Source: Billgrantia lactosivorans
GTDB taxonomy: Bacteria > Pseudomonadota > Gammaproteobacteria > Pseudomonadales > Halomonadaceae
Length of the DNA stretch: 64,000 bases
Assembly (NCBI RefSeq): GCF_003254665.1
Contig: NZ_QHGY01000002.1
Location: 169,517 to 233,516 of the forward strand
Reading direction: 5' to 3'
Made by a program: the position numbers and the translations under genes. Under the pieces are notes generated by a model. It was not told the DNA's origin. It saw only the letters and a program-made list of their open reading frames with translations, and did no database searches. Shown in pieces: positions 14,941-22,985 of this stretch (position 1 is the stretch's first letter; each line of letters starts with the position of its first letter).

Positions 14941-15957
14941 TCAGGCCACGCTGCCTTCGAGCTCATGGGTGAAGTTGAAGCTGTCGGCATAGATGCGCTC
15001 GACGTCGAGGCCGCGTTGGGAAAAGCTCGTCTTGGCGGCGGCGATCATTGGCGGCGGGCCGCACAGGTAGGCATCGAAGGCGCTGAGGTCATCGAAGTCC
15101 TGGCATACCGCCTCGTGCACGAATCCGCGGCGACCGCCCCACTCGGGGTCGGGCTCCGAGAGCACCGGCACGTAGCGGAAGTCGGGCAGCGTCCTGGCCC
15201 ACTCATTGAGCTGCTCGTCGAGGTAGAGATCTTCCGCGCGGCGCACGCCCCAGTAGAGGGTCAGGCTCGGGCGGTCGGGCTCGTCCAGCAGCGATTCGAT
15301 GATGCTCTTGAGCGGCGCCAGGCCGGTGCCGCCGCCGACCAGCAACAGGTCGCGAGGGCTCTCGGCGTCGTGGCGGAAGGTGCCGAGGGGCAGTTCCACG
15401 TCGAGGGTGTCGCCGGGCTTGTAATGAGACTCGAGCCTGCCGGTGAAGTAGCCACCCGGCACGCGGCGGATATGGAAATCGAACAGTTCGCCGCGGTGGG
15501 GCGAGGCCATGGAGAAGCTGCGCGGGCTGCCGTCGTCCAGCATCACGTTGAGATACTGGCCGGGATGGAACTCCACCTCGCTGGCCGTCGGGATGCTCAG
15601 CACCAGGTGGGTCACATCGTGGCTCAGCTTGTCCAGCCGCTCGATGGTGGCGACATGGAAGTCGGCCGGGATGAAGCCCGCCGGCAGCAGCTTGGCGCTG
15701 ATGATCAAGTCGCCCTGGGCGCACGCCTGACAGGCCAGGGCATAGCCCTCCCCGGCCTCCTCTTCGGTCAGCCCGAAGGGAAACTCCTCATATTCGACTT
15801 CGCCTTCGAGCAGCTTGACCCGGCAGGCGCCGCAGCCGCCGAAGCGGCAGTCATGCACGAGCGGAAAGCCCGCACGCTCGGCGGCCTCGAGCAGCGGTTC
15901 TCCCGGCAGGGCTTCGAAAGAATCCGAGGTTTCGGAGAGAGTGATACGGTAGCTCAT
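14941..15957 (-). CDS. Ferredoxin-NAD(P) reductase-type flavoprotein with N-terminal [2Fe-2S] domain
   Basis: The 338-residue protein has an N-terminal plant-type ferredoxin domain (Cys37, 42, 45 and 76), an FAD-binding domain with RSFSMASP at residues 146-153, and an NAD-binding domain with GGGTGLAP at 208-215 and CGPPPMI near the end. This order is that of class IB oxygenase reductases (BenC, XylZ) and the CDP-6-deoxyglucoseen reductase group. The ATG at 15957 has GAGGAGG about 7 bases upstream; the longer frame starts without one. It supplies electrons to an oxygenase, yet no Rieske or bacterial multicomponent oxygenase subunit is in the window. Confidence 0.9.
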   Translation of the reverse strand: MSYRITLSETSDSFEALPGEPLLEAAERAGFPLVHDCRFGGCGACRVKLLEGEVEYEEFPFGLTEEEAGEGYALACQACAQGDLIISAKLLPAGFIPADFHVATIERLDKLSHDVTHLVLSIPTASEVEFHPGQYLNVMLDDGSPRSFSMASPHRGELFDFHIRRVPGGYFTGRLESHYKPGDTLDVELPLGTFRHDAESPRDLLLVGGGTGLAPLKSIIESLLDEPDRPSLTLYWGVRRAEDLYLDEQLNEWARTLPDFRYVPVLSEPDPEWGGRRGFVHEAVCQDFDDLSAFDAYLCGPPPMIAAAKTSFSQRGLDVERIYADSFNFTHELEGSVA

Positions 15958-16079
15958 GGCAGCCTCCTCGAGCTCACCCGCCCAGGGCCTGGGCCTTGTC
16001 GTCATCGGCGGGTATCGGCGCTCGGCCGGTCGTCAGGGGAGTCGGCAAGGGGTGGGTGCCGCTTGCCGACGTCTCATGC

Positions 16080-16559
16080 TTATTTCTTGATATCGGCTTC
16101 GACCACGACCTCGTGGCCGGACTCGCGCAGGTGGTCCTGGAGCGCCTGCAGGGCGGCCAAGCCGGCCTGGGTATCCTGCTCGCCGTTGCCGCCGCTCAGG
16201 CCGACACCGCCGATCACCTCGCCATCCACGACGATGGGAAAGCCGCCGACAAACACGGCGAACTTGCCCTCGAAGCTCCACTGGATGCCGAATGCTTCAT
16301 TGCCCGGCAGGGCGGGGCCGTTGGGGGCGGTGTTGAACAGGTGGGTCGAACGCTTGTGCCCGGCGGCGGTGAAGGCCTTGTTCCAGGCGATCTGCGGGCC
16401 GGTGACACGCGCGCCGTTCATGCGTTCCATGGCCAGCGGATAGCCGCCGTCATCCACCACGCAGATGGTTTCCAGCACCCCGATTTCCTCGGAGCGCTGC
16501 TTGGCGGCGTCCACCATCAGCTTGGCTTCTTCCAGTTCCAGTCGGAATACCTGTTTCAT
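16080..16559 (-). CDS. GlcG/HbpS-family protein
   Basis: The 159-residue protein lacks a signal peptide and shows the GlcG/HbpS fold signature: an N-terminal helix (LELEEAKLMVDAAKQRSEEIG), the strand ICVVDDGGYPLAMERMNGA, the WNKAFTAAG region and GGFPIVVDGEVIGGVGLSGG. HbpS binds haem in Streptomyces; most family members are encoded in catabolic operons with unclear roles. It lies 43 bases downstream of the aldehyde dehydrogenase and 122 upstream of the reductase. Its leader carries AAGGTGAG and two ACGACAA elements. A role in handling a cofactor or reactive intermediate of the oxidase is only a suggestion. Confidence 0.8.
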   Translation of the reverse strand: MKQVFRLELEEAKLMVDAAKQRSEEIGVLETICVVDDGGYPLAMERMNGARVTGPQIAWNKAFTAAGHKRSTHLFNTAPNGPALPGNEAFGIQWSFEGKFAVFVGGFPIVVDGEVIGGVGLSGGNGEQDTQAGLAALQALQDHLRESGHEVVVEADIKK

Positions 16560-16602
16560 GGGGTCTCACCTTGTCGTCAGGTTGTCGTTGTAGATGCCGC
16601 GC

Positions 16603-18057
16603 TCAGCGGCCGATGTAGACGGTCTTGCTCTGAGTGAAGAAATCCAGCCCGGCGCGCCCCGACTCGCGGAACGTGGAGGTGCTCGACTGCTTCAGGCCGC
16701 CGAAGGGGGCGTTGACCAGGTTGCCGGTAGTGGTGCGGTTGACCTTCACCGTGCCGGCCTGGATATCGAGCGGGAAGCGCTGGATATGGGCGATGTCGTT
16801 GGTCACCAGGGCGGCCGACAGGCCGTAGGGCGTATCGTTGGCCTTGGCGATGGCATCCTCGTAGCCGTCGACCTCGATCACCGCGACCACGGGGCCAAAG
16901 ATCTCCTCGCGGGCGATGCGCATCTCCTGGGTCACGTCGCTGAAGATCGCCGGCGCCACGTAGAAGCCCTTGGCGTAGTCGCCCTCGGTGAGGTGTTCAC
17001 CGCCGTGAACGAGCGTGGCCTCCTGCTTGCCGGCCTCGATGTAGCCGAGCACGCTGTCGAGCTGCTGACGAGTGGCCAGCGGGCCGATCTGGGTGCCCTC
17101 GGTCATGCCGTTGCCGATCTTCAGCGTCTTGACCCTCTCCACCAGACGCGCCAGGTATTCCTGCTTGCGGCCGCGGGCGATCAGCACCCGGCTGGTGCCG
17201 GTGCAGGCCTGGCCGGTCAGCGAGAAGCCGCCCTTCACGGTGAGGTCGACCGCGGTATCGATGTCGGCGTCGTCGAGTACGATCAAGGGGTTCTTGCCAC
17301 CGAGTTCCATCTGGGTTCGGGTGGCCATGGCCGCGGTGCGGTGAATGCGCTCACCGGCGGCGGTGGAGCCGGTGAAGGAAATCGCCTTCACCGCCGGATT
17401 GGCCGTGATCTCTTCGCCGATTGCCGAGGCAGCGCCGGTGATGAAGTTGAACACGCCTGCCGGAACGCCGGCATGGTGCAAGGCCTCGGCCAGGCGGTAA
17501 CCGATCAGCGGTGCATCCGACGAGGGCTTGAACACGACGCTGTTGCCGGTGATCAGGGCCGGGGCGATCTTGCGTGCCGGGATCGAGATGGGGAAGTTCC
17601 ACGGCGTGATGATGGTGGCCACCCCGAGTGGCTCGCGCTGGGTGTAGACCATCATCTTGGCGTCGTCCTGGGGGAAGGTTTCGCCGGTGATGGTCTGCCC
17701 CTCGACCGCGTAGAAGCGCAGGGTCTGGGCGGAACGCGCGATTTCGTCACGGCTGTTGGCCAACAGCTTGCCTTCCTCGCGAGTCAGCTCCTCGGCGAAC
17801 TGCTCGATGTTTTGCATCAGGTAGTCGGCGGCCCGGTTGAGGATCTTGGCGCGCTGCGAGATCGGAGTCGCGCGCCAGGCGGCGAAGGAGCGGTCGGCCA
17901 CAGTGATGGCCTGGCGTGCGTCTTCGGCGGTGGATGCCTGGAACCGGCCGAGCAGGTCGTCCTGGTCGGCGGGGTTGCGGTTCTCGAAGGTTTCCCCCGA
18001 GGCGCTGGCGACCCACTGGCCGTCGATATAGTTGAGAAACTGGGTTGCGTTATCCAA
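16603..18057 (-). CDS. NAD(P)-dependent aldehyde dehydrogenase
   Basis: The 484-residue enzyme oxidises an aldehyde to its acid. It has the canonical residues: Asn154 in TPWNFP, the NAD-binding FTGSTAAG, Glu251 in MELGGKNP and catalytic Cys285 in GQACTG. I prefer the TTG at 18057, which has AGAGG 8 bases upstream and gives the usual N-terminus (DNATQFLNYIDGQW); an ATG at 18129 adds 24 residues without a ribosome site. The family branch is that of succinate-semialdehyde and vanillin dehydrogenases, so the substrate cannot be read off. It follows the diiron oxidase gene by 126 bases, so the oxidase product may be an aldehyde. Confidence 0.92.
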   Translation of the reverse strand: MDNATQFLNYIDGQWVASASGETFENRNPADQDDLLGRFQASTAEDARQAITVADRSFAAWRATPISQRAKILNRAADYLMQNIEQFAEELTREEGKLLANSRDEIARSAQTLRFYAVEGQTITGETFPQDDAKMMVYTQREPLGVATIITPWNFPISIPARKIAPALITGNSVVFKPSSDAPLIGYRLAEALHHAGVPAGVFNFITGAASAIGEEITANPAVKAISFTGSTAAGERIHRTAAMATRTQMELGGKNPLIVLDDADIDTAVDLTVKGGFSLTGQACTGTSRVLIARGRKQEYLARLVERVKTLKIGNGMTEGTQIGPLATRQQLDSVLGYIEAGKQEATLVHGGEHLTEGDYAKGFYVAPAIFSDVTQEMRIAREEIFGPVVAVIEVDGYEDAIAKANDTPYGLSAALVTNDIAHIQRFPLDIQAGTVKVNRTTTGNLVNAPFGGLKQSSTSTFRESGRAGLDFFTQSKTVYIGR

Positions 18058-18183
18058 GACGCTTACCTCTTTGTCGTCGCTGGCTGTCGTCACGGGCTGT
18101 CTTGACGCTCCCGGCCGCGTGGCGGCCATCTGCTGGCGGCGGGCCAGCAGATGACGTGACGCGAGACCGGGGAGGGGGCTCGA

Positions 18184-18915
18184 TCAGGCCGCCATGTCGA
18201 GTTCGGTGAGGGGCAGCTCGTCGGCGACATAGTCGTAGTACAGCGCTGTGGTATAGAGCAGGCGCATCTGGGCGCCGATCTCGCAGATCTTCAGGCAGCG
18301 CTGCTGCAGCTCGACCGTGTCGGCATGCTCCAGCACGATCTGGTAGCCGCGCTCGCCGTGGATCTCGTCGGAGACGATGTGCAGATCGAAGAATTCGACT
18401 TCCTCGTCGGTGAAGCCGTACTTCTCGCGCAGGGTCGGGGTCTGTCGACGGTAGATCGAGGGCACCTGGGACTCCAGGCCGACGACCAGGGCCGCCACGG
18501 CAACCACCGGGTGCTCGCGCATGGCCACGGCGTAGCACCAGCTCTGCAGGCCTCGGGTGGTGGGCGACATGTTGTCCGGGTTCTCGACGCGCTCGCGGGT
18601 GGTGCCGCAGGCCTCGGCGAAGCGAATCAGCAGGTCGGTATGGCGATCGCCGCCCAGCTCTTCCTCGTACATGTTCTGCAGCAGGAAGTCCTTGGCTTCG
18701 GTGTAGCTCTCCGGCGTGTTGGCATAGATATAGGCCAGGTAGTCGGCGAAGGGGCCCACGTAGTGGTAGTGGTTCTCGGCCCAGCGGGCGAGGTGCTCGC
18801 GCGACAGCTTGCCACTGGCCCAGGCCACGCTGAACGGTGCCTTGTTGGCGCTCTTGCCCTTGATGGCTTCTTCCAGGGCGGTACGGAATTCGTCGCGATT
18901 CATCAACTGTGCCAT
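18184..18915 (-). CDS. Haem-oxygenase-like diiron oxidase (HDO/CADD/PqqC-like)
   Basis: The 243-residue all-helical protein belongs to the TenA/PqqC-like 'iron-containing redox enzyme' group. Six potential iron ligands, Glu85, His92, Glu148, His179, Asp183 and His186, fall with the same spacing as the diiron ligands of Chlamydia CADD (as I recall them: E81, H88, E142, H174, D178, H181). The lysine that CADD sacrifices for p-aminobenzoate synthesis has no equivalent at the expected place (Gln158 with Arg156-157). HDO enzymes cut C-C bonds or hydroxylate amines using O2. It is first in the operon, behind a strong promoter and operator F, with reductase and ferredoxin downstream. Reaction unknown. 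Confidence 0.8.
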   Translation of the reverse strand: MAQLMNRDEFRTALEEAIKGKSANKAPFSVAWASGKLSREHLARWAENHYHYVGPFADYLAYIYANTPESYTEAKDFLLQNMYEEELGGDRHTDLLIRFAEACGTTRERVENPDNMSPTTRGLQSWCYAVAMREHPVVAVAALVVGLESQVPSIYRRQTPTLREKYGFTDEEVEFFDLHIVSDEIHGERGYQIVLEHADTVELQQRCLKICEIGAQMRLLYTTALYYDYVADELPLTELDMAA

Positions 18916-19024
18916 GGGGGAGGACTCCTGTTTGTCGCTTGTGCGCCGCCTGGCCTGTCAGGCCGCGCTCTTGTTGTTGGCTGTCAAGGTGCCGGTCATA
19001 AGCCGGATTCCGCTGAATGGCTCA

Positions 19025-19034
19025 TGGTATACCA
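19025..19034. promoter_or_regulatory. Operator site F (TGGTATACCA)
   Basis: This exact palindrome lies 15 bases downstream of the -10 of the diiron oxidase promoter, the same arrangement as site B. Confidence 0.7.
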
Positions 19035-19049
19035 AAAGCCACATGAAAG

Positions 19050-19078
19050 AGCCTATTTCCACGAATCTACCCTGTCAA
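19050..19078 (-). promoter_or_regulatory. Predicted promoter of the diiron oxidase operon
   Basis: On the minus strand TTGACA (19078-19073) and TAGGCT (19055-19050) are 17 bp apart. The element pair closely resembles TTGACA-17-TAGTCT at 3206-3234. Confidence 0.6.
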
Positions 19079-19239
19079 GAGGTTTTGTGATCAAGATCAT
19101 GTTATGTGTTGGCAGTATCTCGTCATACACCTCGGAAACCATGCAGTAACGCCCCGGAGAGGTGTCAACGATGCTGTCCGAACACCGTCGGCGTGGCGCC
19201 GAGATGTGTTATCACCCCTAATAGTCAAGGCGTAACTTT

Positions 19240-19249
19240 TGGTATACCA
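19240..19249. promoter_or_regulatory. Operator site G (TGGTATACCA)
   Basis: This exact palindrome, preceded by TTT and followed by TG, lies 140 bases before the MFS gene and is likely to control it. Confidence 0.6.
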
Positions 19250-19388
19250 TGTGCGCATAACACGAGCGCTGGTCGTCAGGGAAGGTGGGCCGAGGTCGAG
19301 GCAGCAGAAAAATTTGCGAGGGGTGAACGGCGGGAATGGCGAGCGGGACGTTGGGAGTGTGGTGGTATCCGTGCGGTAGGGGGTTCAC

Positions 19389-20777
19389 ATGCTGAAGCGG
19401 CTGTTCGAGGAGCGCCCCGGCGATACGGGGCTGGGCGGCCAGCAACGGCGCCTGGCGACGCTGGTGGTTGTATTGGCCACATTGCTGGCCGTGCTGGACC
19501 TGGGGATCGTCAATATCGCCCTGCCGACCCTGTCCACAAGCCTGGGAGTGGAAGAATCCCGTGCCGTGTGGGTTGCCACTTCCTACCAGCTGGTGTGTGC
19601 CGCCTCGTTGCTCTCTTTCGCGGCGCTTAGCCGCCTGGTGGGGCAGTGGCGCGTCTTCACCAGTGGTCTCGTGCTCTACAGTCTGGGTGCGCTGGGCGCA
19701 GCGCTCGCTCCGGGTCTTGAGTTGCTGCTGGCCTGGCGGGTCGTGCAGGGGTTGGGCGGGGCGGCGATCCTCAGCCTGGGGCCATCGCTCTACCGCAATA
19801 TCTTTCCGCCGCGGCTGCTGGGTCGGGCGATCGGATTGAATGCCATGGTCGTCGCCTTTGGCCTGGCCTCCGGGCCCACGCTCGGGGGCGTGGTACTGTC
19901 ACTGGCTGACTGGCCTTGGGTCTTTGCGCTCAATGTTCCCGTGGGGCTTGTGGCTATCGGGCTGGCTTGGCGAGTGCTGCCAGCCGAGCCATGGCGACGC
20001 GGCGGCTTCGACTGGCCGGGGGCGTTGCTCTCCGTACTGATGATGGGCGGCTTTGTGCTGACCATGGAACGTCTTGGCCATGGTGGGCACTACCTGACGG
20101 CCGGCGGACTTGGTGTCCTCAGCTTGCTGTGCTTGGCTGTCTTCGTCTGGCGCCAGCGTCGCACTTCCACCCCGCTGGTGCCGCTGTCGCTGTTCGAGGC
20201 GCCACGCTTTGCCTCGGCGTCCACGGTGACGGTGCTGGCCTTCACCGCCCAGGGCGCGGCTTTTGTTGCGCTGCCCTTCCTCTATCAGGGCGAGATGGGT
20301 GTGTCGCCGCTGCAGGCAGCCCTGCTCTTCACTCCCTGGCCGCTGGCGCTGCTGGTCTCGGGGCCGGTGGCCGGTCGCTTGGCCGACAAGCAGGATCCGG
20401 CTCTGCTCGCGGCGGGTGGACTGGGCTTGTTCCTGTTCGGCATGGTCGGTCTGGGCTGGCTGAGTGCCGCCGGCCCGGCGGTCTATCTGGTGATTCCCTC
20501 ACTGCTCTGCGGCCTGGGTTACGGCTTCTTCCAGGCGCCCAACAATCGGGAAATCATGGGCAGCGCCCCCTTGTCGCTGAGCGCCAGCGCTTCCGGGGTG
20601 CTGGCGTCGCTGCGCACTTTCGGCCAGTGTCTGGGCTCCGCCCTTGTGGCATTGGTGATGGCGCTGCCGTTCGGCAACGTCACCCTGGCCCTGTGGCTAT
20701 CGGCTGGGTTGGCGCTGCTGGCCCTGTTGGTCAGTGTGATGCGTCTCTCACAGCCCGTACAGATCACGGCTACATGA
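19389..20777 (+). CDS. MFS transporter, DHA2 (EmrB/QacA-like) drug-exporter family
   Basis: The 462-residue inner-membrane protein has about fourteen hydrophobic segments. Loop motif A is present as LSRLVGQWRVF and antiporter motif C as GLASGPTLGGVV, which places it among proton-driven exporters. GGGGG lies before the ATG. It is transcribed away from the diiron oxidase operon and shares its control region, so it may export the substrate, a toxic intermediate or a surplus product. No membrane-fusion (EmrA-type) partner is adjacent, so it probably works alone in the inner membrane. Confidence 0.85.
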   Translation: MLKRLFEERPGDTGLGGQQRRLATLVVVLATLLAVLDLGIVNIALPTLSTSLGVEESRAVWVATSYQLVCAASLLSFAALSRLVGQWRVFTSGLVLYSLGALGAALAPGLELLLAWRVVQGLGGAAILSLGPSLYRNIFPPRLLGRAIGLNAMVVAFGLASGPTLGGVVLSLADWPWVFALNVPVGLVAIGLAWRVLPAEPWRRGGFDWPGALLSVLMMGGFVLTMERLGHGGHYLTAGGLGVLSLLCLAVFVWRQRRTSTPLVPLSLFEAPRFASASTVTVLAFTAQGAAFVALPFLYQGEMGVSPLQAALLFTPWPLALLVSGPVAGRLADKQDPALLAAGGLGLFLFGMVGLGWLSAAGPAVYLVIPSLLCGLGYGFFQAPNNREIMGSAPLSLSASASGVLASLRTFGQCLGSALVALVMALPFGNVTLALWLSAGLALLALLVSVMRLSQPVQITAT

Positions 20778-20789
20778 CAGGTCTGGAAG

Positions 20790-22397
20790 CTACCAGGCCA
20801 GTACGGCGCCGTCGGTGCGCGGTTCGGTACCGCCGCACAGCATACCGTTGTCGCGGTCGCGCAGTATCACCTGGCCACGGCCGAAACTCAGCGAGTCGCT
20901 ACGCTTGACGATGTGATGGCCGCGGCGTGCCAGGGCCTGGGCGAGGTGATCGGGGAAGTGCGGCTCGACCTCGACGGTCCTGCCCTGGGTCCACTTCCAG
21001 CGCGGCATGTCGAGTGCCGCCTGGGGGTTGAGGTGCTCGTCGAGCATGGCGGTGATCACCTGAACGTGGCCCTGCGGCTGCATGAAGCCGCCCATCACGC
21101 CGAACGGGCCCACCGCCTCGCCGTCGCGGGTAAGGAAACCCGGGATGATGGTGTGGTAGGTGCGCTTGCCCGGGGCCAGGGCATTGGCATGGGCAGGGTC
21201 GAGCGAGAACGACCAGCCGCGGTTCTGCAGGCTGATGCCGGTGCCCGGCACCACGATGCCCGAACCGAAGCCTTTGAAGTTGCTCTGGATGAACGACACC
21301 ATGTTGCCCTCGCCGTCGGCGGTGGCGAGATAGACGGTGCCCCCCTTGATCGGGTTGCCGTGCTGCGGGTCGAGCGCGCGCTCGCCGATCAGCCCGGCGC
21401 GGGTGCGCAGGTAATCGTCCGCCAGCAGCTGTTCCACACTCGGCCCCATGGCATCGCGCTCGGTGATGTAGCGCAGGCCGTCGACGTAGCCGAGCTTGGT
21501 GGCCTCGATGCGCCGGTGCAGGGTTTCCACCGGGTCGCGGCCCTCCTCGCCCAGGCGTTCGAGCATGCCGAGTGCCTGCAGCGCGATCAGCCCGCTGCCG
21601 TTGGGCGGGATCTCCCAGACGTCGTGGCCGCGGTAGCGGGTGCCGATCGGCTCGACCCACTCGGGCTGGAAGTCGGCGAGGTCCTCGCGGCGCAGCAGGC
21701 CGCCATGCTCGCGGAAGAAGGCGTCGAGACGCTCGGCCAGCTCGCCCTCGTAGAAGGCCCTGGCTCGGGACTCGGCAATGGCGCACAGCGTGCGGGCGTG
21801 GTCGGGGGCCGCCCAGCGCTCGCCGGCACGCGGGGCGCGTCCGTGAGGGGCGAAGACGTCGAACCAGGGGCGCAGGGCGGGGTCGTCGCTGCGGCGGTAG
21901 GCGTCCAAGGCCTCCTCCCACATCCGATTGACGGTCGGCGAGACGGGGAAGCCCGTCTCCGCCAGGGCGATGGCCGGGGCCAGCAGGTCGGCGAAAGGCA
22001 GCTTGCCGAAGCGCTCGGAGAGTGCCGCCCAGGCGGCCGGCGCTCCCGGCACGGTGACCGGCAGCACCCCGTGTTCGGGCATGCGCTCGTGGCCCAGCGC
22101 CTTGACCGCCTCGAGGGTGGCGGCCCGGGGCGCCGGGCCGCTGGCGTTCAGGCCATGCAGCGCACCGTCGATCCAGACGATCGCGAAGGCATCGCTGCCC
22201 AGGCCGTTCGAGGTCGGCTCCACTACCGTCAGCGCCGCGGCGGTGGCGATCGCCGCGTCCACGGCATTGCCGCCCTGCTGCAGGATCTGCATGCCGGCCT
22301 GCGCCCCGAGTGGCTGCGAGGTGGCGACCATGCCGCGGCCGCCATATGTGGCCATGCGCCGCGAGGGGCTGGGATAGTAGTGGGCATCAAGTTGCAT
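20790..22397 (-). CDS. Gamma-glutamyltransferase-family enzyme, apparently cytoplasmic
   Basis: This 535-residue Ntn-hydrolase precursor has the family's N-terminal MVATSQPLGAQAGMQILQQGGNAVDAAIA motif in two parts and the self-cleavage site before the nucleophilic threonine in KGGTVYLATADGEGN (about residue 347). It would mature into a large and a small subunit. Unlike classical periplasmic Ggt it has no signal peptide, as in the YwrD group, so a cytoplasmic role in splitting a gamma-glutamyl or related amide is likely. AAGGAG precedes the ATG. It follows the second CHR pair by 57 bases on the same strand and converges with the MFS gene. Confidence 0.85.
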   Translation of the reverse strand: MQLDAHYYPSPSRRMATYGGRGMVATSQPLGAQAGMQILQQGGNAVDAAIATAAALTVVEPTSNGLGSDAFAIVWIDGALHGLNASGPAPRAATLEAVKALGHERMPEHGVLPVTVPGAPAAWAALSERFGKLPFADLLAPAIALAETGFPVSPTVNRMWEEALDAYRRSDDPALRPWFDVFAPHGRAPRAGERWAAPDHARTLCAIAESRARAFYEGELAERLDAFFREHGGLLRREDLADFQPEWVEPIGTRYRGHDVWEIPPNGSGLIALQALGMLERLGEEGRDPVETLHRRIEATKLGYVDGLRYITERDAMGPSVEQLLADDYLRTRAGLIGERALDPQHGNPIKGGTVYLATADGEGNMVSFIQSNFKGFGSGIVVPGTGISLQNRGWSFSLDPAHANALAPGKRTYHTIIPGFLTRDGEAVGPFGVMGGFMQPQGHVQVITAMLDEHLNPQAALDMPRWKWTQGRTVEVEPHFPDHLAQALARRGHHIVKRSDSLSFGRGQVILRDRDNGMLCGGTEPRTDGAVLAW

Positions 22398-22454
22398 GGG
22401 GAGGCTCCTTGGCGGTTTGGGCAGGTGTTGCCGGTCGGCATCCGGCTGAGCGGC

Positions 22455-22985
22455 TCAGCCGAGAAAGATGCCCCCATAGACTAGCGCGGCGAGAATCACG
22501 ATGGCTGGATGGGTGCGGAAGCGGAGCAGGGCGACGGCGGCGCCCGTGCCGATCAGTAGCGTATGAAGCAGGCCGGCGCTGGTCAGCCCCTCGCTGAAGA
22601 AGCTCCAGGTCAGCCAGGCCATCATCACCGTGATTACCGGGCGTACCCACTGGCTCATGCGCTTGACCCGGGGCGAGTCGCTGTGACGCTGAAGTAGCCC
22701 CAGGGCACCCAGCATCAGCAACAGGGATGGTGCCACCGTCGCCAGCACTGCCACCAGGGCACCGCCAACTCCGGCCACGTCGTAGCCTACGTAGCCGGCC
22801 ATCTTGGTCGCGATGGGGCTCGGCAGGGCGTTGCCCAGCGCCAGGGTCTCGGCGAACTCGCGTGCGTTCATCCAGCCGTAGCGGCCCACCACTTCCGCCT
22901 CAATCAGCGGAATGATCGCCGGCCCGCCGCCGTAGCCGACGATGTTGGGCACGAAGAAGGCGAGGAAGAGCTTCCAGTAGATCAC
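22455..22985 (-). CDS. CHR-family transporter, second half, copy 2
   Basis: This 176-residue membrane protein is a close paralogue of the gene at 9589-10119 and has the same length; both contain ALPSPIATKMAGYVGY and KRMSQWVRPVI. Its ATG overlaps the TGA of the first half (ATGA). The pair precedes the gamma-glutamyltransferase-like gene in one transcript. The signature GYGGGPAIIPLIEAEVV is intact, so it should be functional. Confidence 0.85.
   Translation of the reverse strand: MIYWKLFLAFFVPNIVGYGGGPAIIPLIEAEVVGRYGWMNAREFAETLALGNALPSPIATKMAGYVGYDVAGVGGALVAVLATVAPSLLLMLGALGLLQRHSDSPRVKRMSQWVRPVITVMMAWLTWSFFSEGLTSAGLLHTLLIGTGAAVALLRFRTHPAIVILAALVYGGIFLG

Larger units (their letters stand above)
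18916..19388. other. Divergent control region between oxidase operon and MFS exporter
   Basis: This 473-base non-coding stretch carries a leftward promoter (19050-19078), operator F (19025-19034) and operator G (19240-19249). No gene was seen in the rest; frames crossing it have no ribosome sites. Confidence 0.7.
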
